Both the position numbers and the translations under genes were made by a program. Of a stretch of DNA of 64,000 nt, positions 53,913-63,737 are shown in pieces (position 1 is the stretch's first letter; every line of letters starts with the position of its first letter). The stretch lies in NCBI RefSeq assembly GCF_031501865.1, contig NZ_JARRCW010000001.1, positions 877,001-941,000 on the forward strand, in the 5' to 3' direction. The notes below the pieces were generated by a model. It saw only the letters and a program-made list of their open reading frames with translations. It was not told the origin of the DNA and did no database searches. The stretch comes from Pseudovibrio sp. M1P-2-3. Its GTDB lineage: Bacteria; Pseudomonadota; Alphaproteobacteria; Rhizobiales; Stappiaceae.

Positions 53913-54818
53913 ATGTCAACGACAACTGATACTGCCGGTCTAGGCGCCGGAGTGGTGCCAACCAAGACTGCCCCAAATAGGGGGCAGTCACTAGCTAACG
54001 TTAAAGTGCAAAGAGAAAACAGCCGTTTCTCTTGGATGGTTCCAACATTTTACATAGTCTTCTTGATGTTGCCGATTTATTGGCTCGTCAACATGAGTTT
54101 CAAGACCACTGAAGAGATCCTCTCAGGGTTCTCTTTGCTGCCGCAAAACCCGACTATCGCCAACTATATGGTCATTTTCACCGATCCAAGTTGGTATAAT
54201 GGCTACATCAACTCCATCATCTATGTGGCATTGAATACGGCAATATCCGTGGCTGTAGCGCTGCCGGCTGCCTACGCATTTTCTCGCTACAAGTTCTTAG
54301 GTGACAAGCATCTGTTCTTCTGGCTGCTTACAAACCGTATGTCGCCACCGGCAGTGTTTGTTTTGCCGTTCTTCCAGCTGTACTCGGCGTTTGAGCTGAT
54401 TGACACTCACTGGGCGGTTGCTCTGGCTCACTGTTTGTTCAACGTACCGCTGGCTGTATGGATTTTGGAAGGCTTCATGTCAGGTGTACCTAAAGAGATT
54501 GACGAGACGGCATATATCGATGGGTATTCTTTCCCCAAGTTCTTCTTGAAGATCTTTATGCCGATGATTGCTAGTGGTATTGGTGTTGTTGCCTTTTTCT
54601 GCTTCATGTTCTCGTGGGTAGAACTCTTGATCGCAAGAACACTTACTGTTACAGATGCTAAGCCTATTGCTGCAACCATGACGAGAACAGTTTCTGCTTC
54701 CGGTCTGGATTGGGGTGTACTGGCTGCCGCGGGTGTCTTGACCATTATTCCAGGTGCTTTGGTTATCTGGTTTGTACGTAACTACATTGCCAAGGGCTTT
54801 GCCTTGGGCCGCGTGTAA
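53913..54818 (+). CDS. glpQ: Glycerol ABC transporter permease GlpQ
   Basis: A 301-residue permease with a polar N-terminal region and six helices. The EAA loop is PKEIDETAYIDGYSFPKFFLKIFMP. ATG at 53913 follows GGGAGAATAATA and starts two bases after the glpP stop; the frame is open to 53847 inside glpP, but that has no signal. It forms the second half of the glycerol channel. Confidence 0.93.
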   Translation: MSTTTDTAGLGAGVVPTKTAPNRGQSLANVKVQRENSRFSWMVPTFYIVFLMLPIYWLVNMSFKTTEEILSGFSLLPQNPTIANYMVIFTDPSWYNGYINSIIYVALNTAISVAVALPAAYAFSRYKFLGDKHLFFWLLTNRMSPPAVFVLPFFQLYSAFELIDTHWAVALAHCLFNVPLAVWILEGFMSGVPKEIDETAYIDGYSFPKFFLKIFMPMIASGIGVVAFFCFMFSWVELLIARTLTVTDAKPIAATMTRTVSASGLDWGVLAAAGVLTIIPGALVIWFVRNYIAKGFALGRV

Positions 54819-54832
54819 GAAGGGGTCGTCAA

Positions 54833-55114
54833 ATGGATCTGTCTTGGATGGCGTGGACGACGCCCACTGCGATATTCTTTATTACCATTTTGAGCTTGAT
54901 AGCCGGGATGGGGGTTTGGGAGTATTTCGTTCCGGGCGGTAGCCCAAGGATAGGAATACTCCGTTTTGAGACAACCCGGGGTGACCGCTTGTTCATCTCG
55001 CTGCTGGGGAGTGCATTTATTTGTCTGTTCTGGCTTGGGTTGGTGAGTACGAACCTTTGGTTCGCACTTGGAGTTTGCCTTGTGTACGCTGCCTGCGTAT
55101 TTCGGTGGGTTTAG
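54833..55114 (+). CDS. DUF2160 small membrane protein of the glp operon
   Basis: A 93-residue protein with three hydrophobic helices (TAIFFITILSLIAGMGVWEY, LFISLLGSAFICLFWLGLV, LWFALGVCLVYAACVF). DUF2160 proteins are regularly encoded between the permease and binding-protein genes of GlpSTPQV-type operons, as here. The function is not known; by position it is a transporter accessory. Confidence 0.88.
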   Translation: MDLSWMAWTTPTAIFFITILSLIAGMGVWEYFVPGGSPRIGILRFETTRGDRLFISLLGSAFICLFWLGLVSTNLWFALGVCLVYAACVFRWV

Positions 55115-55134
55115 AGTAAGAGGCGTTAGTATGG

Positions 55135-55172
55135 GTCCGCACCTTATCCCTAGTGTGCGGACTTTATTTAAA
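55135..55172 (+). promoter_or_regulatory. Intercistronic stem-loop before glpV
   Basis: GTCCGCAC at 55135-55142 pairs with GTGCGGAC at 55155-55162, followed by TTTATTTAAATA. It could partly terminate transcription, or act as an RNA processing or stability element that sets the level of the binding protein apart from the membrane subunits. Confidence 0.6.
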
Positions 55173-55189
55173 TATTTGGGAGGGTATTT

Positions 55190-56905
55190 ATGCGAGGTAG
55201 TTTACTAGCCTCTGTTGCATTTGCTGCAATGGTTACAGCTTCAGGTTCTGCATTTGCGGACATGGAAGCTGCCAAGAAGTGGGTTGCTGACGAATTCCAG
55301 CCTTCTACTCTTTCTCAGGAAGAGCAGCTCAAGGAAATGGACTGGTTCGTAAAAGCCGCTCAGCCATTCAAGGGCATGGAAATCAAGGTGGTTTCCGAAA
55401 CCATCACAACTCACGAGTATGAAGCTAAGGTTCTAGCCAAAGCATTCACCGAGATCACAGGCATCAAAGTTACGCATGACCTGATCGGTGAAGGTGACGT
55501 TGTAGAGAAGCTCCAGACTCAGATGCAGTCCGGTGAAAACATCTATGATGCTTACATCAATGACTCCGACCTCATCGGTACACATGCACGATACCAGCAG
55601 GTTCGTAACCTGACAGACTGGATGTCGAAAGAAGGTAAAGACGTAACTTTGCCAACTTTGGATTTGGAAGACTTTATTGGTTCGTCTTTCACAACCGGTC
55701 CAGATGGCAAGCTTTACCAGCTTCCTGACCAGCAGTTCGCAAACCTTTACTGGTTCCGTTACGACTGGTTTACAAACCCAGAAATCAAAGCTCAGTTTAA
55801 AGCCAAATACGGCTACGAGCTTGGTGTTCCGGTTAACTGGTCTGCATACGAAGACATCGCTGAATTCTTCACAAACGATGTGAAAGAAATCGACGGTGAA
55901 AAAGTATACGGTCACATGGACTACGGTAAAAAAGATCCATCTTTGGGTTGGCGCTTTACCGATGCATGGCTCTCCATGGCTGGTGCTGGCGACAAGGGTA
56001 TCCCGAATGGTTTCCCTGTTGACGAATGGGGCATTCGCGTAGACGGCTGTTCACCAGTTGGTTCTTCCGTTGAGCGTGGTGGTGCTACTGATGGTCCTGC
56101 TGCTGTTTACTCAATCAACAAGTACATTGATTGGTTGAAGAAGTATGCTCCGCCTGAAGCTGGTGGCATGGTGTTCTCCGAAGCTGGTCCTGTTCCAGCC
56201 CAAGGGTCTATCGCTCAGCAGATCTTCTGGTACACAGCCTTCACTGCCGACATGGTGAAAGAAGGTCTTCCAGTAGTGAATGCAGACGGCACTCCAAAGT
56301 GGCGTATGGCTCCTTCTCCGAAGGGCGCTTACTGGGAAGAAGGCATGAAGCTTGGTTATCAGGACGCTGGTTCCTGGACCTTGATGAAGTCTACTCCTGA
56401 AGATCGTGCAAAAGCTGCGTGGCTCTACGCACAGTTTACTGTTGCAAAGTCCACTTCTTTGAAGAAATCCCACGTTGGTCTGACCTTCGTGCGTGACAGT
56501 GACGTGCGTCACGAATCCTTCACAGAACGTGCGCCTAAGCTCGGTGGTCTTGTTGAATTCTACCGTTCGCCAGCTCGCGTTCAGTGGACACCAACAGGTA
56601 CAAACGTTCCTGATTATCCAAAGCTGGCTCAGCTGTGGTGGCAGAACATTGGTGATGCATCTTCTGGCGCAAAAACTGCTCAGGAAGCTATGACATCCCT
56701 TGCAACTGCTCAGGATAAAGTTCTGGCTCGTATCGAACGTGCTGGCATTCAGGGCGAATGTGGTCCGAAACTTAACGAACCACAGTCCCGTGATTATTGG
56801 TTGTCTCAGCCAGGTGCGCCTAAGGCTCGCCTTGGTAACGAGAAGCCTCAGCCAATCACTGTTGATTATGATGAGCTGTTAGAGAGCTGGGCTGACGAAA
56901 GCTAA
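55190..56905 (+). CDS. glpV: Glycerol-binding periplasmic protein GlpV
   Basis: A 571-residue extracellular solute-binding protein with a signal peptide (LLASVAFAAMVTASGSAFA, cleavage near AFA-D). The fold is of the type 1 cluster of binding proteins (LYQLPDQQFANLYWFRYDWF, WYTAFTADMVKEGLPVVNADGTPKW). It captures glycerol for GlpSTPQ. It is the last gene of the operon. Codon choice is noticeably regular (GGT, GCT, AAG), as expected for an abundant protein. Confidence 0.9.
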   Translation: MRGSLLASVAFAAMVTASGSAFADMEAAKKWVADEFQPSTLSQEEQLKEMDWFVKAAQPFKGMEIKVVSETITTHEYEAKVLAKAFTEITGIKVTHDLIGEGDVVEKLQTQMQSGENIYDAYINDSDLIGTHARYQQVRNLTDWMSKEGKDVTLPTLDLEDFIGSSFTTGPDGKLYQLPDQQFANLYWFRYDWFTNPEIKAQFKAKYGYELGVPVNWSAYEDIAEFFTNDVKEIDGEKVYGHMDYGKKDPSLGWRFTDAWLSMAGAGDKGIPNGFPVDEWGIRVDGCSPVGSSVERGGATDGPAAVYSINKYIDWLKKYAPPEAGGMVFSEAGPVPAQGSIAQQIFWYTAFTADMVKEGLPVVNADGTPKWRMAPSPKGAYWEEGMKLGYQDAGSWTLMKSTPEDRAKAAWLYAQFTVAKSTSLKKSHVGLTFVRDSDVRHESFTERAPKLGGLVEFYRSPARVQWTPTGTNVPDYPKLAQLWWQNIGDASSGAKTAQEAMTSLATAQDKVLARIERAGIQGECGPKLNEPQSRDYWLSQPGAPKARLGNEKPQPITVDYDELLESWADES

Positions 56906-56932
56906 GCGCTTTACTTAAGAGCAAGCAATTTT

Positions 56933-56970
56933 GGGGCTGGCAGGTGTAAACCTGCCAGCCCCTTTTGTTT
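56933..56970 (+). terminator. Strong terminator of the glp operon
   Basis: GGGGCTGGCAGG at 56933-56944 pairs exactly with CCTGCCAGCCCC at 56951-56962 (12 bp), followed by TTTTGTTT. Confidence 0.92.
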
Positions 56971-57119
56971 GACAGGTTTGTGTATTCCAGAAGCATTTCT
57001 CATAATCTTAAGGGAGTTTATGTAAGTAGAGGGGAAAGTCAGTAACATTTGGCTCAGTGCCAAACCTATTTCTCCGTCAAGCATAGAGATCCGGTTTCGC
57101 ATATTCAGGAGGTTTTCGA

Positions 57120-58508
57120 GTGCTCGCAAGAGATGCCAATCGAAAGTGGTGGATCCTCGGCGCGATGGGCGGGGTCCTTGCCGTTATACTGCTGGACTTT
57201 ACTGTTGTTGGCGTAGCATTGCCTTCAATGAAAAAGGAAATTGGACTATCGGAGCTTGGCTCCCATTGGGTGATCAATGCCTATTTTCTCGTCATGGCAG
57301 TAGGGGTCGCTGTTTTTGGGCGCCTTGGTGATATAATTGGACAAAAGTCCATTTTATTCAGTGGTCTGATTATTTTTGGCGTGTCATCGCTTCTTTGTGC
57401 TGCTGCGCAGAATACTGAAATGATTGTTGGGGCCAGAATAGGGCAGGGGCTTGGTGCAGCCCTGATTTTCCCCTGTGGTATGTCGATTATTGCGAATGTC
57501 TTTGAACCAGAGCAGCGTGGATTTGCCTACGGTATTCAAACGGCAACCTCTGGTATTGCAATGGCCCTTGGCCCCTTAACTGGCGGTATTATCTCCAACT
57601 TCATATCATGGCGGGGCGTGTTCTGGATTAATGCTCCCATTGTTCTTGCAATTGTGCTCATCATGCTCTGGAAAGGGCGTGATAAACCAAATACCCTTTT
57701 AGAACGCAATGTCTACTCTCCTAAACAGGTTAGAAAAGAACCCTTTGATTATGTGGGGTGTTCTTTATTTTGTGTTGGTTTGAGCTTTTGTGTCATTGCC
57801 TTACTTCAGATATCAGACTGGGGTTACCTAGTTGCGGCTATTGGAATAATTGCCGGGATTTGTCTTCTGGCACTTTTCAGCGTGATGGAAAGGAAAAATA
57901 AAAACCCGTTTATGGATGTCTCGCTTTTCTCAGACAAGGGATTTAGTTCGTACAATCTTGTCGTCGTTGCAGGGCAGTTCATGCAAACAGCCGCGGTTGT
58001 TTTTGTACCCATCTACCTACAAAGTGGGATGGGATTTAGCCCTCTAATGGCAGGTGTTGCCATGCTGCCAGCTGTTATTCACCTTCCTTTGACGGGGCTT
58101 TGGTGTGGGCGGCTTTCCGATGTGCACTCGGAGCGCACACTGGCCATAATAACAATTTTTGCCAGTGCAGTGACACTAAGCATGTTTGGCTTCGCAGCCT
58201 ATTATAAGTCCTACTGGCTTTTTGTTCCTGCTCTTATCCTTTGGGGTTTTGCGCTTCCATTTCATTTCGTACCCATGCGAAAGGCAGTAGTCGCCAGCGT
58301 GACAAGTAATAAGGTAGGGCAAGCAAGCGGCATCTGTATTGCAGCGCAGTTGGTTGGGGGAACAATTTATGTTTCTTATGCGGGAGCGGTATTATCCCTG
58401 TCAGACAGTTATCCGTTTCTCTTCATTAGTAGCGGTCTCCTACTTCTGTTAGCATGGTTGGTTGTTCTGGCCTGGATGCCACAGAAACTTGTGACGCCGA
58501 ACGAGTAG
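57120..58508 (+). CDS. MFS transporter, DHA2/EmrB-like
   Basis: A 462-residue major facilitator with about fourteen hydrophobic helices. Motif A variant GRLGDIIGQKSILFSG lies between helices 2 and 3, and motif C GIAMALGPLTGGIISN in helix 5 marks drug:H+ antiporter-type members. The substrate is not known. The start is GTG at 57120, with AGGAGG seven bases upstream. It is separated from the glp operon by a strong terminator and precedes the trehalase gene with its own 150-bp spacer. Confidence 0.88.
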   Translation: MLARDANRKWWILGAMGGVLAVILLDFTVVGVALPSMKKEIGLSELGSHWVINAYFLVMAVGVAVFGRLGDIIGQKSILFSGLIIFGVSSLLCAAAQNTEMIVGARIGQGLGAALIFPCGMSIIANVFEPEQRGFAYGIQTATSGIAMALGPLTGGIISNFISWRGVFWINAPIVLAIVLIMLWKGRDKPNTLLERNVYSPKQVRKEPFDYVGCSLFCVGLSFCVIALLQISDWGYLVAAIGIIAGICLLALFSVMERKNKNPFMDVSLFSDKGFSSYNLVVVAGQFMQTAAVVFVPIYLQSGMGFSPLMAGVAMLPAVIHLPLTGLWCGRLSDVHSERTLAIITIFASAVTLSMFGFAAYYKSYWLFVPALILWGFALPFHFVPMRKAVVASVTSNKVGQASGICIAAQLVGGTIYVSYAGAVLSLSDSYPFLFISSGLLLLLAWLVVLAWMPQKLVTPNE

Positions 58509-58660
58509 AGACATCTAGATTACAATCGTAATACCACAGGTTGGAGGAGAGCGTGGTTGGGGAGGAATAATTAATGGCAACCATAAAACTGATGCCATGG
58601 AATGGAGCTGTCTCTTAGTATTCCTATGCCTACCATCGTGACCGGAGAGGTTGTTTTGGT

Positions 58661-60676
58661 ATGGCCCAAATCATACGCACTGTACTTATACTGTTCATTT
58701 TGGTTACCCCATCAAGGGCGACAGATTTGCCAGAGACATCTAGCAAGCAGATATCGGCAAGGCCAGCCGTTTTAGAGGCTTGTAATGCAGAGCTTGATTC
58801 CCAAGAGCGGGGCAGTCGGGATAGATTGCTGCAGCTTTCGGTTGATTGCATTATACCTTACATCAATGGGCTTTGGCTTGACCCTGGGACTTTGTACCGA
58901 TCTCGCCAAAACATTGAAGAACAAGCGACTGACAAGCTGATACGAGAGAAAAAGGATTATAGGTTTCCAATTTACTATCCAAGGCAGGTGTCAAGCATTG
59001 TTCGAAAAGACCTTCACGGCGTCATTGGAGAACACAGCCGGATAGCATTGAAAGAACTGCCAGATCCACTCCCAAAGCCGAGCCTTTCATCTGAGAGTAT
59101 ATATAATAGGCCTGGGCTCTTATACCTGCCCAACCCTTATGTGGTGCCGGGTGAAATTTTTAATGAAATGTATGGATGGGATTCTTACTTCATCATTCGC
59201 GGTATGTTGGCTTCCATTGATTACATTATGGCTAATCCTACCAGTAAGATATGGCTGCAAAGTGAGAAGAGGTTTGTTGCGCTTAGTCCTGAGGAAGACA
59301 GTGAGTGGTATTTCAAGAGATATGCCAAACGGCTTTTTGATACAGCCAAAGGCATGGTGGACAATCATATCTTCCAGATAAGGTATTATGGTGGGTATAT
59401 CTTAAATGCGAACCGAACCTATTATCTGACGCGATCACAACCACCTCTTTTTACGCAAGAGGCTTTGGAAGTTTATGCTTATGCCAAGAAGTATGGGTTT
59501 GAATATAGCGAAACTCTTGCCCCATTCTTTGGCCTGTCGGAGATTAACTTCATTCAGCCTGCAAGTTATGAAGAATGGATTGAATACGAAGTCTTGCCCG
59601 CTGCGAAGGCATATTATGCCTATTGGACTGACCCTGACTTGGTTCAGCTAAAATCTAAGGGGAACCCAAGAGTAAAGAACATCAAGTTTGAAGGAAAACA
59701 GTATTGGATCAGCTTATACGGAACTGATGGAATGGGCCCCGCTCCTGAGGTTGCAAACAGTAGCCAACCGCAAAATCAGAAATACTACTCCGTGGTTGCT
59801 TCGTACTTCAAACAGAATGAGAGCCAAAATGGATACCGACAATTTTTCAATGACGAAAACACATGTGACGGTGTGTTTATGCAATCAGGTTGCGGGGATC
59901 CTGTATATCACCTGACGCAAGAGTATTATGCATCTGACAGGGCGGCCCGCGCCTCTGGTTTTGATCTTTCAGCCCGTTTTGGCAAAGTAGGGCAGTGGAC
60001 TATGCACTATGCGCCGCTATCCTTAAATGCTCTTCTTTACCAGATGTCTAAAGACCTCAATAAGCTTGCGGATATCACTAACCTCCTGCCAATTATTCCT
60101 AAGGCAGATATTGATGAGCGGGTGAAATTTCTGGTTAAATTTTTTAAACGGAGTAAGGGGGGAGGTTTTGGGGATCGACTGATTCACAGGCCCGGTGGTG
60201 CTCCAAACTTACCTGAGTTCAGTTATTCCTATGGAACACAATATTATTTACTTTGGGCAAATTTGCTGCTGGAGCAATCTCAAGTTGAGGAACTGTTAAA
60301 AAACCTTAAGCAAACGGATCAGCAGCAAAGACTATCTCTCTTACCTAGTACGTGGAATAAGCAGTTCGGGATTCCAATGAGTTTACAATGGAGCGGGGAT
60401 CAGTGGGATGCCCCCTTCGCGTGGGCTCCTATCCAGCTTTTTGCTGTGGAAGGTCTGCGCCGTGTTAATCGTTCCCGCATAGCGGCAGGAGTGATGACAA
60501 GTTGGCTCACTGCTATCAGCACCGCATTTATGCAAGAAGGTGTTATTAAGGAAAAATATAATGCAAGTGCCCCGTTGAAGGAGACAGTGGTACAGCGCGG
60601 TTATGCGCATGCACAGCGAGGATTTGGCTGGACCAACGCCAGTTACCTACTTTTCTACCAAGCTCTTTCGAACTGA
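58661..60676 (+). CDS. treA: Periplasmic trehalase, glycoside hydrolase family 37
   Basis: A 671-residue GH37 trehalase with a signal peptide (IIRTVLILFILVTPSRA). The family motifs are VPGEIFNEMYGWDSYF (first trehalase signature) and QWSGDQWDAPFAWAPIQL (second signature). The Gly-rich loop GGGFGDRL-like region and a C-terminal ERY-equivalent (GYAHAQRGFGWTNA) supply the remaining active-site parts. It splits trehalose into two glucose units in the periplasm. It is about 100 residues longer than Escherichia coli TreA, mainly from insertions in the middle. Trehalose import genes are not present nearby. Confidence 0.85.
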   Translation: MAQIIRTVLILFILVTPSRATDLPETSSKQISARPAVLEACNAELDSQERGSRDRLLQLSVDCIIPYINGLWLDPGTLYRSRQNIEEQATDKLIREKKDYRFPIYYPRQVSSIVRKDLHGVIGEHSRIALKELPDPLPKPSLSSESIYNRPGLLYLPNPYVVPGEIFNEMYGWDSYFIIRGMLASIDYIMANPTSKIWLQSEKRFVALSPEEDSEWYFKRYAKRLFDTAKGMVDNHIFQIRYYGGYILNANRTYYLTRSQPPLFTQEALEVYAYAKKYGFEYSETLAPFFGLSEINFIQPASYEEWIEYEVLPAAKAYYAYWTDPDLVQLKSKGNPRVKNIKFEGKQYWISLYGTDGMGPAPEVANSSQPQNQKYYSVVASYFKQNESQNGYRQFFNDENTCDGVFMQSGCGDPVYHLTQEYYASDRAARASGFDLSARFGKVGQWTMHYAPLSLNALLYQMSKDLNKLADITNLLPIIPKADIDERVKFLVKFFKRSKGGGFGDRLIHRPGGAPNLPEFSYSYGTQYYLLWANLLLEQSQVEELLKNLKQTDQQQRLSLLPSTWNKQFGIPMSLQWSGDQWDAPFAWAPIQLFAVEGLRRVNRSRIAAGVMTSWLTAISTAFMQEGVIKEKYNASAPLKETVVQRGYAHAQRGFGWTNASYLLFYQALSN

Positions 60677-60730
60677 GAGCGCTAAAAAATAGATGGCCTT
60701 TGATCTTGAAGCGTAAGAGAAGATCAAACA

Positions 60731-60777
60731 GGTTGCAAAGCCACTTGAGGGCATTGTGGCTTGCAACCCGCTTTTTG
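60731..60777. terminator. Terminator between trehalase and chemoreceptor genes
   Basis: GGTTGCAAAGCCAC at 60731-60744 pairs with GTGGCTTGCAACC at 60756-60768 with one bulged A, followed by CTTTTTG. It ends the rightward trehalase transcript; the stem could also serve the convergent gene. Confidence 0.8.
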
Positions 60778-60790
60778 CTTGTACTCGTAT

Positions 60791-63229
60791 TTAACTAACT
60801 TTAGCGACGGAACTTAGAAACTCATCAACCTCTCTGCTTAGAGACAGAGTTTTTTCGGTTACCTCATTTGTCGCCATGAGCACACCGTTGGCGGCCCGGT
60901 TGGTATCAGTTACAGACTTCGATACCTCAGTGATATTATTGTTCACCATTGCAGTTCCCTCTGAAGCCTCAAGAGCGTTGCGGCTAATCTCGCTGGTCGC
61001 AGCTCCCTGTTGTTCTACGGCAGTCACAATGGCGGTCGTATACTGGGAGACTTCATCCATAGTTGCCGATATCTTCTCGATGGAAGTAACGGCTTCATCC
61101 GTGGACCCTTGAATAGCTGAAATTTGCGTTCGTATTTCCTCTGTTGCCTTGGACGTCTGGGTGGCCAGTTCCTTGACTTCAGAAGCAACGACGGCAAACC
61201 CTTTGCCTGCTTCTCCAGCACGAGCGGCTTCAATCGTTGCATTCAGAGCCAGAAGGTTAGTTTGTTCGGCAATTGCTTGAATGAGTCCTACAACCTCTCC
61301 AATCTTTCCGGTAGCCTCGGCCAGATGAAGAATACGGTCATTGGAGTTATGCGCATCAGTTGTTGCTTTCCCAACAACATCTGTCGTTGCTGTTACCTGA
61401 CGGGCAATCTCATCAATAGAGGCGGCAAGTTCTTCAGCTGCCGAAGAGACCATTTGAACATTCAAGGCAGCCTCATTTGAGGAACTGGATGCACTGGCAG
61501 TTGTTTCCGAAGTGGCTTTTGCAAGCTCTGACATATCTTGGGCAGTTCGGCCCATTTCACTCATACTGTTTCCAACAGCACCTAATAAATCGTGACTCTT
61601 TTCTTTAAAGGCTTCAATGAGCTGTGCAATGGCCTGTTGTTTCTCTTTTTCTCTCGCGCGCGCCTTATCTTGCTCAGACTGCAAATTTACGCGTTCTTGA
61701 GCGTTTTCTTTGAAGACCTGAACCATTCGGCTTATTTCTCCAACTTCATCCTGACGGCTCAAACCACGAATGCGCACATCCAGTTTGCCTCCAACAAGCT
61801 GCGCCATAATGGAAGTTAACCGCCTGATAGGCAGGGAAATAATACGGCTAAGAATGACAATGATGATGATGCCAAGGACCAGGCAAATAATATCAACTAT
61901 TGCGATAACTTCGATTGCACGTTGACTTCTGGAGAAGGCTGAACTTGCTTCAGCCTCTGCAATGCTTGATATGCTTTCCTGCAGATTTTGGGAAAGAAAA
62001 ACAAGATCTGCCCGCTTGCTATAAAGGTCGATTTGATTTTCTGAAAGTACTGCAAACTTATCCTGTAAAGCTTTACTCACGGAAGAAATGCTTTTCGCCA
62101 GCTTGTTTATTTCCGCTGACTGGGTTTCCTTGCTCTGGAATTCAGCGGTTGCCTCAACAAATAGTTTGATCTGTTTGGAGACATCCTCTTCCAGTAGCTG
62201 GCTGCCCGGCCGCAGGAAATCCAGTGTTTTGACCGTGGATTCAGTTGAGGCAATAAACAAAGCCTGCGTACGCTGGCTAATCTGCTCAACATCCTGCAGG
62301 AGCTGCCCTGATATCTTCTGGATATTTCTTGAAGCAGAAATGGTTGCCTGAGAAAAGGCAATCGTCATTTTGGAGCCATTTGAAACTCTCTTCATCTTCT
62401 TGGCAACTTCATCTTTGACAATGAACTTTTCAGAAAAGTCAGTTGTGTCTCTATATGTTTTCAGCTGCGCGGTGAGCTGTTGGTTCACCTCACTCAGTTG
62501 CTTAACAGATTCGCTGTCAAAGCCCTGAATTTCAAGCGCAGTTAGCTCGTCAAAGTATTTTTGTGTTTTTGCAGCCAGCAGAATTGTCTTTTTAAGGAGT
62601 TGTTCCTCGTTGCCACCGGAAGTGGCGTCAAGAAAATCAAACCGCATTTGCAGAAGGTTATTATGGATGTTGACGGCAAGCTTTCCAGCTTTTTCAGCGA
62701 GGGCAACTTGTTCCTGTGCCTCAGTGTAGCTTGTCAAAGCAGACTGGTTGAGTTTGGAAATTTCATTCCTGACAGCTGCATCAATCTTTTTGATGGAGCC
62801 AATTGTCTCCATCAGCTCGGAGAGCTTTGCAGATTGGTTTGAATTGAGTGTTCGTAGTTCGTCAAAGGATGTGGATAGGTCTTTGATATTCTTGCGAGCA
62901 TGGCTAAAATCCTGACCGGACAGGGCCAGTTGGGCCGCATTTTGTTGATAGGTTTCTAACTGGGCAGCGAGCCCTGTCAGTTCCTGAGCTGCCACGTCAG
63001 CTGTCTGGCTATCGAGATGGCGCAAATATGTTTCTCGGGCAGCTGTGGCGTCCTGCAGCTTCTGCATCAAATGTAAAGTAGAGCTCGTCAACTCTGTTTG
63101 TTTGGAAAGTTTATAGATAGAAAAAATTCCTAGTCCGCCAACCGTTAATGCCAGCAGCATAATTATAAAAAAACCTCCGCCAATTTTAACGGATAGCTTT
63201 TGATTGCCAATAAATCGCAGCAATTGCAC
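60791..63229 (-). CDS. Methyl-accepting chemotaxis protein
   Basis: A chemoreceptor of about 812 residues. It has two transmembrane helices ([21 protein letters not shown] near the N-terminus; [22 protein letters not shown] at about 440-465) flanking a long helical periplasmic sensor domain (about 400 residues). A HAMP domain ([21 protein letters not shown]) and the cytoplasmic signalling hairpin with [31 protein letters not shown] complete it. The start is GTG at 63229, with GAGGGGGG eight bases upstream; earlier in-frame starts lack this. It has no cheA/cheW neighbours, so it is an orphan receptor. The large helical sensor resembles HBM-type or double four-helix domains; the ligand is unknown. 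Confidence 0.9.
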   Translation of the reverse strand: MQLLRFIGNQKLSVKIGGGFFIIMLLALTVGGLGIFSIYKLSKQTELTSSTLHLMQKLQDATAARETYLRHLDSQTADVAAQELTGLAAQLETYQQNAAQLALSGQDFSHARKNIKDLSTSFDELRTLNSNQSAKLSELMETIGSIKKIDAAVRNEISKLNQSALTSYTEAQEQVALAEKAGKLAVNIHNNLLQMRFDFLDATSGGNEEQLLKKTILLAAKTQKYFDELTALEIQGFDSESVKQLSEVNQQLTAQLKTYRDTTDFSEKFIVKDEVAKKMKRVSNGSKMTIAFSQATISASRNIQKISGQLLQDVEQISQRTQALFIASTESTVKTLDFLRPGSQLLEEDVSKQIKLFVEATAEFQSKETQSAEINKLAKSISSVSKALQDKFAVLSENQIDLYSKRADLVFLSQNLQESISSIAEAEASSAFSRSQRAIEVIAIVDIICLVLGIIIIVILSRIISLPIRRLTSIMAQLVGGKLDVRIRGLSRQDEVGEISRMVQVFKENAQERVNLQSEQDKARAREKEKQQAIAQLIEAFKEKSHDLLGAVGNSMSEMGRTAQDMSELAKATSETTASASSSSNEAALNVQMVSSAAEELAASIDEIARQVTATTDVVGKATTDAHNSNDRILHLAEATGKIGEVVGLIQAIAEQTNLLALNATIEAARAGEAGKGFAVVASEVKELATQTSKATEEIRTQISAIQGSTDEAVTSIEKISATMDEVSQYTTAIVTAVEQQGAATSEISRNALEASEGTAMVNNNITEVSKSVTDTNRAANGVLMATNEVTEKTLSLSREVDEFLSSVAKVS

Positions 63230-63737
63230 CAGAATCACCCCCCTCAAGGTAAAAAATTGAACAGAGGCTAAAGCGCAATACGTCAATTATTGGTAAATAT
63301 GATAATATAAATAAAAGGGGTAGCGTCGTACCATCGTGGAATATTGGCTGACCGAGGCGGCGAACCAGAGAGATAAGGCTAAGGATTCTCTACTGTTCAA
63401 GGGCCAATTTTAATGAAATATATACAATGGTATTGGTTTAAATCGCTTACCCATAAATATTACTAATAGTCTTATCGTGTAAAATCTATGTATCCTAGTA
63501 ATATCGGTGATATTATATTTAAATATATAAATATAAATGAGAATTTTATAGCTTAAGCCGTCTAAATATCGAAGTTATATTGACATTTAAATACCATTAA
63601 ATTCTACTTAGCTGATTATAATTGAATTCAGAATTTGTATCGTCATAAAAGTGTAAATGAGCGGCGCTTACAACAATGGCCTTGGATGGGACAATGCCAT
63701 TGTAAAAAGTAAACTGACTGAATTCTTGGAGGGGTAG
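63230..63737. other. AT-rich intergenic region
   Basis: About 510 bp between the chemoreceptor and the binding-protein gene, clearly AT-rich around 63420-63620 (TAAATATATAAATATAAATG). No gene, repeat or hairpin is convincing. It should hold both promoters. Confidence 0.4.
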
